Origin: CAZAGT01 sp964484515
GTDB lineage: Bacteria; Desulfobacterota; DSM-4660; Desulfatiglandales; HGW-15
DNA length: 8,469 nucleotides
Reading direction: 5' to 3'
Assembly: GCA_964484515.1 (NCBI GenBank)
Contig: CAZAGT010000218.1
Coordinates: 1-8,469 of the forward strand
A model generated the notes under the pieces. That model was not told the origin of the DNA, searched no databases, and was given only the letters and a program-made list of their open reading frames with translations. The number at the start of each line of letters is the position of its first letter. Within the stretch, counting starts at the first letter, position 1. A program made the translations under genes and the position numbers. Of the stretch, positions 1 through 5,795 are shown one piece after another.

Positions 1-376
1 CTTCAGCGTTCGAGCGGGTAACGTTTCGTTTTTGAAAAGAGACCCCCATGGCCGGACGTTTAGGTTATAAAGACCTCATTTCATGACGTTTCCCGGTTGA
101 TCAAACTGGCCGCCACGCGGAAAGGCTGGCGCCGGATGCGAAATACATGTTCGGTCTCCAATTATCGCTCGTTACGCTCGGTGCAGAATGTACATAGACA
201 ATCGTCTTCCCCTTGTCAAGGAACGAGCGTGGTCGCGTGATGCCAACAGGGCGTTCGGAGGGTCGATTTGATCTGCCGCAGTATAGCTATGCATCTCAAG
301 ATCCGCTACGTCCGGCCGCGCGGGCGTGGGGCTTGTCATCAGAACAGGGATGGCGAGACTGCATGCCGAAGGAGAG
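1..376. other. Gene-free region upstream of the lytic transglycosylase gene
   Basis: I see no credible coding region here; the only ATG-led frame near the start (from 48) stops after 12 codons. The stretch holds small repeats. The hexamer ACGTTT occurs three times (21-26, 56-61, 86-91). An imperfect 18-bp palindrome lies at 92-109, centred on TTGATCAA. The palindrome CCTTGTCAAGG spans 211-221. An 8-bp inverted repeat, CGCTCGTT (166-173) and AACGAGCG (222-229), has 48 bases between its arms. I found no convincing sigma-70 promoter for the downstream gene. The left end may include the promoter or 3' flank of a gene outside the window. Confidence 0.5.
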
Positions 377-1384
377 ATGACCTACGTGGGAAATAGGGTT
401 CCTGTTGCCATAGGTGTGGTATCCACGGTGGTGGCGTTCGTTTCGTTGGTGATGATTCGTCCCTGTCAAGCCGCCGGAGAAATGGATTTCGGCAATTGGT
501 TGAACGGCGTGAGGCGCGACGCACTCGCCGGCGGAATTTCGGAGAAAACGGTGGATGCGGCCCTCCGGAACTTGAAACCGATTCCCCGCGTCATTCAGCT
601 TGATCGGAATCAGCCGGAGCTAAAGCTGACTCTCGGGGATTATCTCGACCGCGTGGCCACACGCAAACAGGTCGAAAGAGGACGAAGAAGGCTGGCCAAG
701 CATCGTGAGTTATTGGCGGAGATCTCCCGCCGCTACAGTGTACAGCCGCGTTTCCTGGTCGCCCTCTGGGGAATAGAAACAAACTACGGGCGCCTCAGCG
801 GCGGCTTTCCGGTTATAGGGGCCGTCGCGACACTTGCCTATGATGGTCGCCGCAGGGATTTCTTTCGGGGGGAACTGCTCAATGCCTTGCACATCCTCGA
901 CAAAGGGCACATCACTCCTGAGAAAATGAGGGGATCCTGGGCCGGCGCCATGGGCCAACTTCAAATGATGCCTTCTACGTTCCGCAGCTATGCGGTCGAT
1001 TTCGATGAGGATGGGAGAATCGATATTTGGAGCAATCTGGGAGATGCATTTGCCTCAGGTGCAAACTATCTGTCACGCAGAGGCTGGAACGAGGGTCAGA
1101 CCTGGGGTAGAGAGGTACAGCTGACACGGAGTATCGATCGGAAACTGATTGGACTCGAAACCCAACTGCTCCTTGATGACTGGCGGATTCGCGGTGTACG
1201 CCGTTTGAACGGCAGGGAGCTTCCCCAGGTCCCAAATCTGACAGCGTCGCTTATCCAGCCCGATGGATCAGGGGGGAGGGTCTTTCTGGTATACGATAAC
1301 TACCGGGTCATTTTGAAATGGAACAAATCAATCCTCTTTGGGATTGCCGTCGGGCTCCTGGCCGACGGAATTGACGGGCATTGA
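377..1384 (+). CDS. mltB: Periplasmic lytic murein transglycosylase, MltB/SLT_2 family
   Basis: MltB-type enzymes cleave the MurNAc-GlcNAc bond of peptidoglycan, leaving 1,6-anhydro-MurNAc ends, during wall remodelling and recycling. From the ATG at 377 the product is 335 residues. Residues 1-33 form a signal peptide: a hydrophobic run at 8-27, then a likely signal peptidase I site after Cys-Gln-Ala. No lipobox is visible, so it is probably soluble, unlike E. coli MltB. The catalytic glutamate is Glu134 in WGIETNYG. The family blocks GAMGQLQMMPSTF and DEDGRIDIW follow, and the C-terminus has the usual FLVYDNYRVILKWN block. AAGGAG at 369-374 lies only 2 bases before the ATG. A GTG at 326 (352 residues) is possible but would put 17 polar residues before the signal peptide. 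The stop is three bases from that of the convergent bactofilin gene. Confidence 0.93.
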   Translation: MTYVGNRVPVAIGVVSTVVAFVSLVMIRPCQAAGEMDFGNWLNGVRRDALAGGISEKTVDAALRNLKPIPRVIQLDRNQPELKLTLGDYLDRVATRKQVERGRRRLAKHRELLAEISRRYSVQPRFLVALWGIETNYGRLSGGFPVIGAVATLAYDGRRRDFFRGELLNALHILDKGHITPEKMRGSWAGAMGQLQMMPSTFRSYAVDFDEDGRIDIWSNLGDAFASGANYLSRRGWNEGQTWGREVQLTRSIDRKLIGLETQLLLDDWRIRGVRRLNGRELPQVPNLTASLIQPDGSGGRVFLVYDNYRVILKWNKSILFGIAVGLLADGIDGH

Positions 1385-1387
1385 TCC

Positions 1388-1867
1388 TCAAACCTCCGTT
1401 TCCTGCTGTATGGCGTGCGTTCTTAATACGGTCGGGGAGGGATGATCAACGGATTGGCTTGCGACCGAAGGGCGGTACGAGGCCAATACGGGAATAGACG
1501 GCTTGATGGGCTCCGAGGCGGATTTTGGCGGGGCTTCGGAGAGTTCCATTTGGCAACGCCCCTCGAAGACTCCACCCTCATCGATCGCGAAGAGGGGGGC
1601 CTGAATATTTCCAAAGACCTTACCGGTGGCCAATATTTCGATGCCCCGGTCGGTGATGACATCCCCATAGATGTCGCCGCCGACGACCACATAAGGGGCG
1701 CGGATATCGGCCTCGATGGTTGCGTTCTCACCTACAACAAGGGTTCCTGAGACGGCGATGTCACCCTTGAAATGCCCGTCAATCATCATATCACCAGGGC
1801 ACCACAGGGTTCCCTCCAGATCCGCGTGTTTGCCGATGAGATCGCTTACTTTCACTTTCTTGCGCAT
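1388..1867 (-). CDS. Bactofilin (polymer-forming cytoskeletal protein)
   Basis: Bactofilins self-assemble without nucleotide into beta-helical filaments, often at the inner membrane, and commonly scaffold peptidoglycan enzymes or organise poles, stalks and cell shape. The 159-residue product has a short basic N-terminus. A core at about residues 10-110 repeats short beta strands with regularly placed glycine and valine/isoleucine (IDGHFKGDI, GTLVVGENATIEADI, VVGGDIYGDV, ATGKVFGNI), the beta-helix pattern of the family. A Pro/Ser-rich tail, probably disordered, follows from about 112. The start is supported by AGGAG on the minus strand (1875-1879), 7 bases before the ATG. It is convergent with the lytic transglycosylase gene, with 3 bp between stops. 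The pairing fits a joint role in wall shape, but that is inference. Assignment is sure at family level only. Confidence 0.93.
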   Translation of the reverse strand: MRKKVKVSDLIGKHADLEGTLWCPGDMMIDGHFKGDIAVSGTLVVGENATIEADIRAPYVVVGGDIYGDVITDRGIEILATGKVFGNIQAPLFAIDEGGVFEGRCQMELSEAPPKSASEPIKPSIPVLASYRPSVASQSVDHPSPTVLRTHAIQQETEV

Positions 1868-2182
1868 ATCGGGGCTCCTATTCGGCTGGATCGTCTAGTG
1901 TTTGGTCGGGGACTTGTTGGCTAAGTCTTATGTGATGCTTTTCATAGCAGGAAACATGCCTAATCGATGAGCTGAATGTGGCGGTCGATGCGCGTCCCCA
2001 GATCGCTGGAAGAACAGGTAGCTCATGGCGGAGGCCGATATGAAGGGGAAACCCTGTGAAATACAACCAGATCGTTATCGACCACGGTCTTTCCCGGTCT
2101 CCGTCAAATCTTTGACCACCGGACGAGATGATTGAGGGCTTGGCCATTTGACCGGAATTCCTTCCATCAATCGGAGTCGATG
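1868..2182. other. Divergent intergenic region between the bactofilin and sirtuin genes
   Basis: About 315 bp should hold the promoters of both flanking genes. Weak open frames exist on both strands, but none resembles a protein and none has a ribosome binding site, so I treat it as non-coding. Clear structure sits near the sirtuin gene: GACCACGGTC (2080-2089, 4-bp arms), the 14-bp palindrome at 2103-2116, and another TTTGAC half-site at 2147-2152. Neither TTGACC is followed by a plausible -10 hexamer at normal spacing, so no sigma-70 promoter is called. Confidence 0.5.
2103..2116. promoter_or_regulatory. Operator-like 14-bp palindrome upstream of the sirtuin gene
   Basis: GTCAAATCTTTGAC is a perfect inverted repeat of 6-bp arms around two bases, 66 bp before the sirtuin start. 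A further TTTGAC half-site lies at 2147-2152. Size and position fit a dimeric regulator site, but no regulator gene is nearby and the binding factor is unknown. Chance occurrence cannot be excluded. Confidence 0.3.
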
Positions 2183-2941
2183 ATGGATTCAGAGCAGAGG
2201 GGAATCGAGAGGCTTAACAAGATGATCAAGGATTGCGGTTATGGGGTCGTGTTCACAGGCGCCGGGATTAGTACGGAATCCGGAATCCCCGATTTCAGGA
2301 GTCCCGGCGGTATCTGGACGAAATACCGACCTATTCAATTCCAGGATTTCGTTAGCTCCGAAGAGATGCGGCGTGAGTCTTGGAGGCGAAAATTCGCCGG
2401 CGACCGCCTGCTCAGCGGTGTACAACCCAATGCCGGCCACCTTGCTATTGTCGCGTTAGTGAAGCAGGGCAAGATTTCATCCGTCATTACGCAAAACATT
2501 GACGGTCTGCATCAGGCCGCGGGAGTTCCAGAAGACAAGGTCATCGAGCTTCATGGTAATGCGACCTATGCCGCATGTCTCAATTGTGGCTGTCGCTACG
2601 AACTCGAGCCGATCAGAGAGGTTTTTGAGACCGAAGAGACCTTGCCTGTCTGCAATCAGTGTGGGGGCATGGTCAAGACGGCGACCATCTCCTTTGGCCA
2701 GTCTATGCCGGCCGAGGCCATGGAGAGGGCCGAACAGGAGACCCTGGCATGCGATCTGTTTCTCGCTATAGGCTCATCCCTCGTGGTGTACCCGGCAGCG
2801 GGTTTTCCGGAAATGGCAAAGCGAAACGGCGCACGGCTTGTCATCCTCAATCGGGAGCCCACGGACCTGGACGGAATTGCCGATCTGGTGCTCAACGCCG
2901 AAATAGGACCAACCTTGAGTGAGGTGGTTGCCCCTGTTTGA
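2183..2941 (+). CDS. cobB: NAD-dependent protein deacylase, Sir2/CobB family
   Basis: Sirtuins remove acyl groups from lysines in cytoplasmic proteins, consuming NAD+ and releasing nicotinamide and O-acyl-ADP-ribose. The 252-residue product is a normal length for a bacterial single-domain sirtuin. The NAD-binding motif GAGISTESGIPDFRS is at 26-40, QNIDGLH at 104-110, and the catalytic His124 is in ELHGN. Four zinc cysteines sit at 132, 135, 157 and 160 (CxxC-x21-CxxC), followed by the late NAD-binding motif GSSLVVYPAAG. I see no obvious Tyr-x-x-Arg pair typical of the desuccinylase class in the segment after DFRS (40-75), so deacetylation or long-chain deacylation is more likely than desuccinylation; this is tentative. 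GGAG at 2173-2176 is 6 bases before the ATG at 2183; the ATG at 2180 is an alternative, and a TTG at 2132 is less likely. The next gene follows after 129 bp on the same strand. Confidence 0.96.
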   Translation: MDSEQRGIERLNKMIKDCGYGVVFTGAGISTESGIPDFRSPGGIWTKYRPIQFQDFVSSEEMRRESWRRKFAGDRLLSGVQPNAGHLAIVALVKQGKISSVITQNIDGLHQAAGVPEDKVIELHGNATYAACLNCGCRYELEPIREVFETEETLPVCNQCGGMVKTATISFGQSMPAEAMERAEQETLACDLFLAIGSSLVVYPAAGFPEMAKRNGARLVILNREPTDLDGIADLVLNAEIGPTLSEVVAPV

Positions 2942-3070
2942 GTAGTTTCGGTATGCAGGCCAAAAGACAAACTGAAACTTGGATTAAGCGGCTCAAGTCC
3001 ACTCGCCCGGGCAGGCAAGCCCAGAGTCAGGAACCGATCCTCTTAGGTGTAAGATTCACGAGTAACCGCC

Positions 3071-3694
3071 ATGACCGAGTGGAAGACGAAACCGACGGAT
3101 CGCTTTGTGCTCAGATGGATCAAGATGAACCTATCGGCACGGATTACGCCCCAGCTCGCAAGGTTAGACCGGGTGAGGCCCGGGATGATTACGATCAGCG
3201 CGGCGACCCTGGGCGTATTGGCGGGTGTCTCTTTCGCCTTCGGCCGGGGATGGCTGGCAGCCCTGATCGCGTGTGCCTCTCAAGTCCTTGATGGTGTTGA
3301 CGGTCAATTCGCTCGACTGACCGGGCGGGTCAGTCGGTACGGGGCCCTTCTCGACGCGGTGTTGGATCGGTATGCCGATGGTGCGATGGTCTTCGGCGTT
3401 CTCATTTACTGCGTCAGGTTGCCTTTCCCACTCCCGGTCTGGCTCACTGCCACCCTGGGAGGATTAGCTCTTGTCGGCAGCAACCTGGTCAGTTATTCGA
3501 GCGCGAAGGCAGAGAGTCTCCGTGTTGCCATTGGCAAGCCGACCCTTGCCAGCAAGGGGACGAGGATGAGCGTCATGATCATCTGCGGGCTGGGCAGTGT
3601 TATTTGGCCCGGAGCCCCGTTTCTGGCACTCGCTTACCTCGCCATTCACCCAAATCTGGCGGTCTCCTATCGCTTGGTAAAGGGCAGAACGTAG
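3071..3694 (+). CDS. CDP-alcohol phosphatidyltransferase family membrane protein
   Basis: This family moves a phosphatidyl or similar group from a CDP-linked donor to an alcohol acceptor at the inner membrane, making phospholipids such as phosphatidylglycerol, phosphatidylinositol phosphate or related lipids. In the 207-residue product the signature D-x2-D-G-x2-A-R-x8-G-x3-D-x3-D is complete: Asp74, Asp77, Gly78, Ala81, Arg82, Gly91, Asp95 and Asp99, the metal and CDP ligands and catalytic base of the family. Several hydrophobic segments (about 40-57, 60-73, 105-120, 124-140, 165-200) support a polytopic protein. An in-frame TAA at 3050-3052 limits the start; ATG 3071 is the first candidate although no Shine-Dalgarno is evident. 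Acceptor and donor cannot be read from the sequence. No other lipid gene is adjacent. A weak stem (GCAGAA 3684-3689 with TTCTGC 3702-3707) spans the stop, with no T-run. Confidence 0.92.
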   Translation: MTEWKTKPTDRFVLRWIKMNLSARITPQLARLDRVRPGMITISAATLGVLAGVSFAFGRGWLAALIACASQVLDGVDGQFARLTGRVSRYGALLDAVLDRYADGAMVFGVLIYCVRLPFPLPVWLTATLGGLALVGSNLVSYSSAKAESLRVAIGKPTLASKGTRMSVMIICGLGSVIWPGAPFLALAYLAIHPNLAVSYRLVKGRT

Positions 3695-3787
3695 GGTAAG
3701 CTTCTGCTGCAATGTAGTAATCATTTCTATTCAAACCCAATAACCCTCTCCAAAAGCCTTCTCATGACCTGATCGCGACATTCTGTA

Positions 3788-3818
3788 ACTAACTAAAAAC
3801 ATTGTATGTATTGTTAGT
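3788..3818. promoter_or_regulatory. Inverted repeat upstream of the sigma-54 element
   Basis: ACTAAC (3788-3793) and GTTAGT (3813-3818) are perfect 6-bp arms around an AT-rich 19-bp spacer. The dyad ends 18 bp before the -24 element, so it would lie roughly 45-75 bp upstream of the expected transcription start. That is close for a sigma-54 enhancer-binding-protein site but conceivable. No function is proven. Confidence 0.3.
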
Positions 3819-3836
3819 CATCGGCAGGTCAGGCGC

Positions 3837-3851
3837 TGGTACGGATGTTGC
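3837..3851 (+). promoter_or_regulatory. Candidate sigma-54 (RpoN) -24/-12 promoter
   Basis: TGGTACGGATGTTGC matches the RpoN consensus TGGCACG-N4-TTGC at every position but one (T for C at the fourth base). The invariant GG (3838-3839) and GC (3850-3851) are separated by exactly 10 bases. A start near 3863 is expected, ahead of all candidate starts of the downstream membrane-protein gene. It lies in a non-coding gap on the right strand, which supports it. By a rough uniform-base estimate, a match this good should arise by chance on either strand of a window this size only about one time in a hundred. Confidence 0.55.
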
Positions 3852-3932
3852 CATTCTGCCTACCACCCTTTTCGAGTGCAAGGTTCCTTGCTTCCCTTGG
3901 AAATGGAAGCGCGGTCTAACAGTGTGGCGACC

Positions 3933-4415
3933 ATGCAAGAGACACAGAGACAAACCGGAATTCCCGAAAGGCGAAGCGGTGAGGATCGTCGCAAGATGAG
4001 AGCGCCTCGTTTCAGCAAGTATTGGTTGATGGGGAGACGAGGGTCCCTCAGACGGGACGGGGACAGGCATGGGCGTTACGGGCCGGACAGGCACAGCCAC
4101 AATACCCTCCTTCTCATCCTCCTTATAGTCTCTTTTAGTGTCCTAGACGCGATCTTTACGCTGAATCTGGTAAGCCGTGGCGCCGCTGAGCTGAACCCCG
4201 TGATGGATTATTACCTAAATCAAGGTCCGCTGGTGTTTTTTGTGACGAAGTATTTGCTCACCTTTGCTTCGGTCCTATTGATCCTGTTTTATCAGAACGC
4301 CTATCTTTTCAAAACGAGGTTCAAAGTGAAGATCCTCTTTCTTGTCTTTGTCATTTCCTTCGCCTTGATTGTTCAGTGGGAATTGTACTTGATGGCCTCT
4401 ACAAACCCCCAATGA
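3933..4415 (+). CDS. DUF5658-like membrane protein with basic N-terminus
   Basis: The function is unknown; the match to DUF5658 is from recalled sequence pattern. From ATG 3933 the product is 160 residues. The first 57 or so are strongly charged, with the motifs PERRSGEDRRK and MGRRGSLRRD, likely cytoplasmic. Three hydrophobic helices follow, at about 61-83, 96-119 and 131-155. The first carries SVLDAIFTL followed by GAAELNPVMDYYL, and the second carries TKYLLTF; conserved Asp, Glu-Leu-Asn-Pro and Lys-Tyr in this arrangement are typical of the family. The start is unsure: ATG 3903 (170 residues) and GTG 3876 (179 residues) are in frame and none has a clear Shine-Dalgarno. The gene sits behind a sigma-54-type promoter match, so expression may depend on an enhancer-binding activator. 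It appears monocistronic, with over 650 bp to the next gene. Confidence 0.8.
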   Translation: MQETQRQTGIPERRSGEDRRKMRAPRFSKYWLMGRRGSLRRDGDRHGRYGPDRHSHNTLLLILLIVSFSVLDAIFTLNLVSRGAAELNPVMDYYLNQGPLVFFVTKYLLTFASVLLILFYQNAYLFKTRFKVKILFLVFVISFALIVQWELYLMASTNPQ

Positions 4416-4739
4416 AGATGATCGCCCTATTTTCCACCCCGACTGTCCACACCACCGTGCCCTCCATGACCGTGTTGATGCTTAGAGGCCTGTCGTTATT
4501 GGCGGCCTAGAATCTCGGAGGGACGCTCGCCCGGTTAATCGAGCGTGCGAAAACGACTTTCGGCATGATTCCTGCTACTTAAGTGTTCGCGCGAAAAAAC
4601 CTCATATTCTCGCATCCCGTCTTCAGGTCATCTTTCACTTAAAATCATCGGTTCCGGGTTCCGCGTTCTAGATCTAAAGGTCGTAAGTTGCTGAAATCCA
4701 GTGCTTTATACTCTATGGTTTGAATCGTCCCTTTCGCTC

Positions 4740-4990
4740 GCCTTTGCCAGGTTTACCCGCCTTGGGCGGAATGCCCGCGCGGAAGCATGGGGAGGAAGGC
4801 AACAGATAGCCGCAGCGTAGCGCATATGACGGCCGCCCTCCGCAGTCGCCTGCTGCGGAGGCTGGAAAGCGGACGGCGTCGGCGGAGTTCCTCCGGCTGT
4901 CTTTTGGAAAGATGCCGCGTGCGGGAGCGTGGGGTGTTTCACTCGTTGAATGGTCCATGGAATTCGACCCGGGAGAGGCGCTAAGCAACT
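4740..4990. repeat. GC-rich hairpin-dense segment with imperfect direct repeats
   Basis: Composition changes sharply here from the preceding 300 bp. A 9-bp perfect stem CCTCCGCAG/CTGCGGAGG with a 7-base loop lies at 4837-4861. CGGAG/CTCCG with a TTC loop is at 4883-4895, followed 6 bases later by a short T-rich run (4901-4905). CCGCC/GGCGG with a TTG loop is at 4757-4769. Flanking the central hairpins, 4771-4792 recurs imperfectly at 4912-4934: both begin ATGCC, and the last 16 bases (4777-4792 and 4919-4934) match at 13 positions. It could be a REP/MITE-like dispersed element, a structured leader of the cyclase operon, or a decayed remnant. Confidence 0.4.
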
Positions 4991-5075
4991 GTTAGAGACT
5001 GGTCAGAGCACCATAAGAGGGAAAACAAGCACCTGTTCCAGGCGGATAAACGTTGAAATACTCAAAGTGGGTTTC

Positions 5076-5082
5076 GAGGGAG
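5076..5082 (+). promoter_or_regulatory. Ribosome binding site fixing the GTG start of the diguanylate cyclase
   Basis: GAGGGAG lies 5 bases before GTG 5088. No other in-frame start (ATG 4950, GTG 5067) has a comparable site, which makes 5088 the likely start and leaves 4950-5087 untranslated. Confidence 0.65.
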
Positions 5083-5087
5083 TCTTC

Positions 5088-5765
5088 GTGGGAAAATCCC
5101 ATCAGCACAAGGATGATTGCCCGCTTCAAGAGCAAGGCTGTCCGCTCGTTGAACGAGTTCAGCACCTCGAAGAGGAATGTGCTCGCCTTCAGGAACTCAC
5201 CCATATTGACGAGCTCACCGGCTTCTTTAATTATCGTTACCTGGTGGAGGCCCTGGAAAGTGAATTGGAGCGCACGAGAAGGACGGGTATCCCCACAGGG
5301 CTGATTATGATTGACCTGGACAACTTCAAGCGCTTGAACGACGACTACGGTCACGAGGTCGGTAACCAGGCCCTGCGATGGTCGAGCCGCCTTTGGCGCT
5401 CGAATATCCGGCGGATCGATATGCCCTGTCGGTATGGCGGGGAGGAGTTTTCGATCATACTACCCGGAAGCCGTCTCACACAAGCAGCCCGGGCGGCTGA
5501 ACGTCTGCGGACAGCACTAGCCGGCGCCCCATTGCAGCTCAGCGAAGAGGCGGTGAATTTGACCGCCAGCTTTGGTGTGGATGCCTACGGAGAAAGAGAA
5601 GCTCTCTCGGTTGAGGAGTTCATCAAACGGACTGATCATTATCTCCTCGAAGCCAAATCAAGAGGGCGCAATTGTGTTTGTTTCGATGAGGGCAAGGTCA
5701 GGGTCGTGTCAACGGAGGTCGTGGCGGAGGAGCGAAAGGCGCTTATTGCGGCTGCGGATTTGTAA
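5088..5765 (+). CDS. Compact diguanylate cyclase (GGDEF domain)
   Basis: The GGDEF domain makes cyclic di-GMP from two GTP. From GTG 5088 the product is 225 residues. A short N-terminus (1-38) has two CPL motifs with Cys11 and Cys18 and a helix likely to form a coiled coil (about 20-38). The GGDEF domain runs from about 39 to 205: DELTGFFNYRYL, the metal-binding region IDLDNFKRLND, GHEVGNQAL, then the catalytic GGEEF at 117-121. The allosteric inhibitory site RxxD is intact at Arg108-Asp111, exactly five residues before GGEEF, so product inhibition is expected. There is no PAS, REC, GAF or membrane segment, so the input is unclear; the Cys pair or a partner protein may supply it. The MinD-like ATPase gene starts 30 bases after the stop, so the two are probably cotranscribed. 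Confidence 0.94.
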   Translation: MGKSHQHKDDCPLQEQGCPLVERVQHLEEECARLQELTHIDELTGFFNYRYLVEALESELERTRRTGIPTGLIMIDLDNFKRLNDDYGHEVGNQALRWSSRLWRSNIRRIDMPCRYGGEEFSIILPGSRLTQAARAAERLRTALAGAPLQLSEEAVNLTASFGVDAYGEREALSVEEFIKRTDHYLLEAKSRGRNCVCFDEGKVRVVSTEVVAEERKALIAAADL

Positions 5766-5795
5766 CGGATAAAGGGTGATACCAGGTTTGATTTA

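Larger units (their letters stand above)
4416..5087. other. Long intergenic region before the diguanylate cyclase gene
   Basis: About 670 bp without a supported gene. Frames of up to 91 codons exist on both strands at 4706-4988, but they are low-complexity, Pro/Arg/Ala-rich translations of GC-rich DNA with no ribosome binding site or recognisable domain. The first half (4416-4740) has mixed composition and holds a 7-bp hairpin at 4523-4546 (ACGCTCG/CGAGCGT, 10-base loop) with no T-run. A TATACT hexamer (4707-4712) lacks a matching -35 box. The second half is GC-rich and structured (see 4740-4990). A small CCTGTTCCAGG hairpin lies at 5032-5042 in the cyclase leader. I see no known riboswitch. 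Confidence 0.5.

Noticed and set aside
120..180. Possible tRNA-like 3' end (TTCGGTCTCCA)
   Set aside because: No matching acceptor stem, D-arm or anticodon arm could be built upstream.
1878..2147. 89-codon frame on the minus strand between the bactofilin and sirtuin genes
   Set aside because: There is no ribosome binding site and no recognisable domain, the composition is not protein-like, and it fills the space where both divergent promoters must lie.
3684..3707. GCAGAA/TTCTGC stem as a terminator for the phosphatidyltransferase gene
   Set aside because: It is a six-pair stem with a 12-base loop containing the stop codon, and no T-run follows.
4523..4546. ACGCTCG/CGAGCGT hairpin as a terminator for the membrane-protein gene
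   Set aside because: There is no T-run on either strand, and it sits over 100 bp past the stop. Recorded only as a hairpin in the gap.
4706..4988. Overlapping 65-91 codon frames on both strands
   Set aside because: They are Pro/Arg/Ala-rich translations of a GC-rich repeat-like block, open in several frames at once, without start signals.
4950..5087. Longer N-terminus of the diguanylate cyclase from ATG 4950
   Set aside because: The added 46 residues are basic and featureless. GTG 5088 has a strong, well-spaced GAGGGAG, while ATG 4950 does not.
4930..5087. c-di-GMP riboswitch in the leader of the cyclase gene
   Set aside because: I looked for the GEMM-I core pattern and saw none; the CCTGTTCCAGG hairpin alone is not diagnostic.
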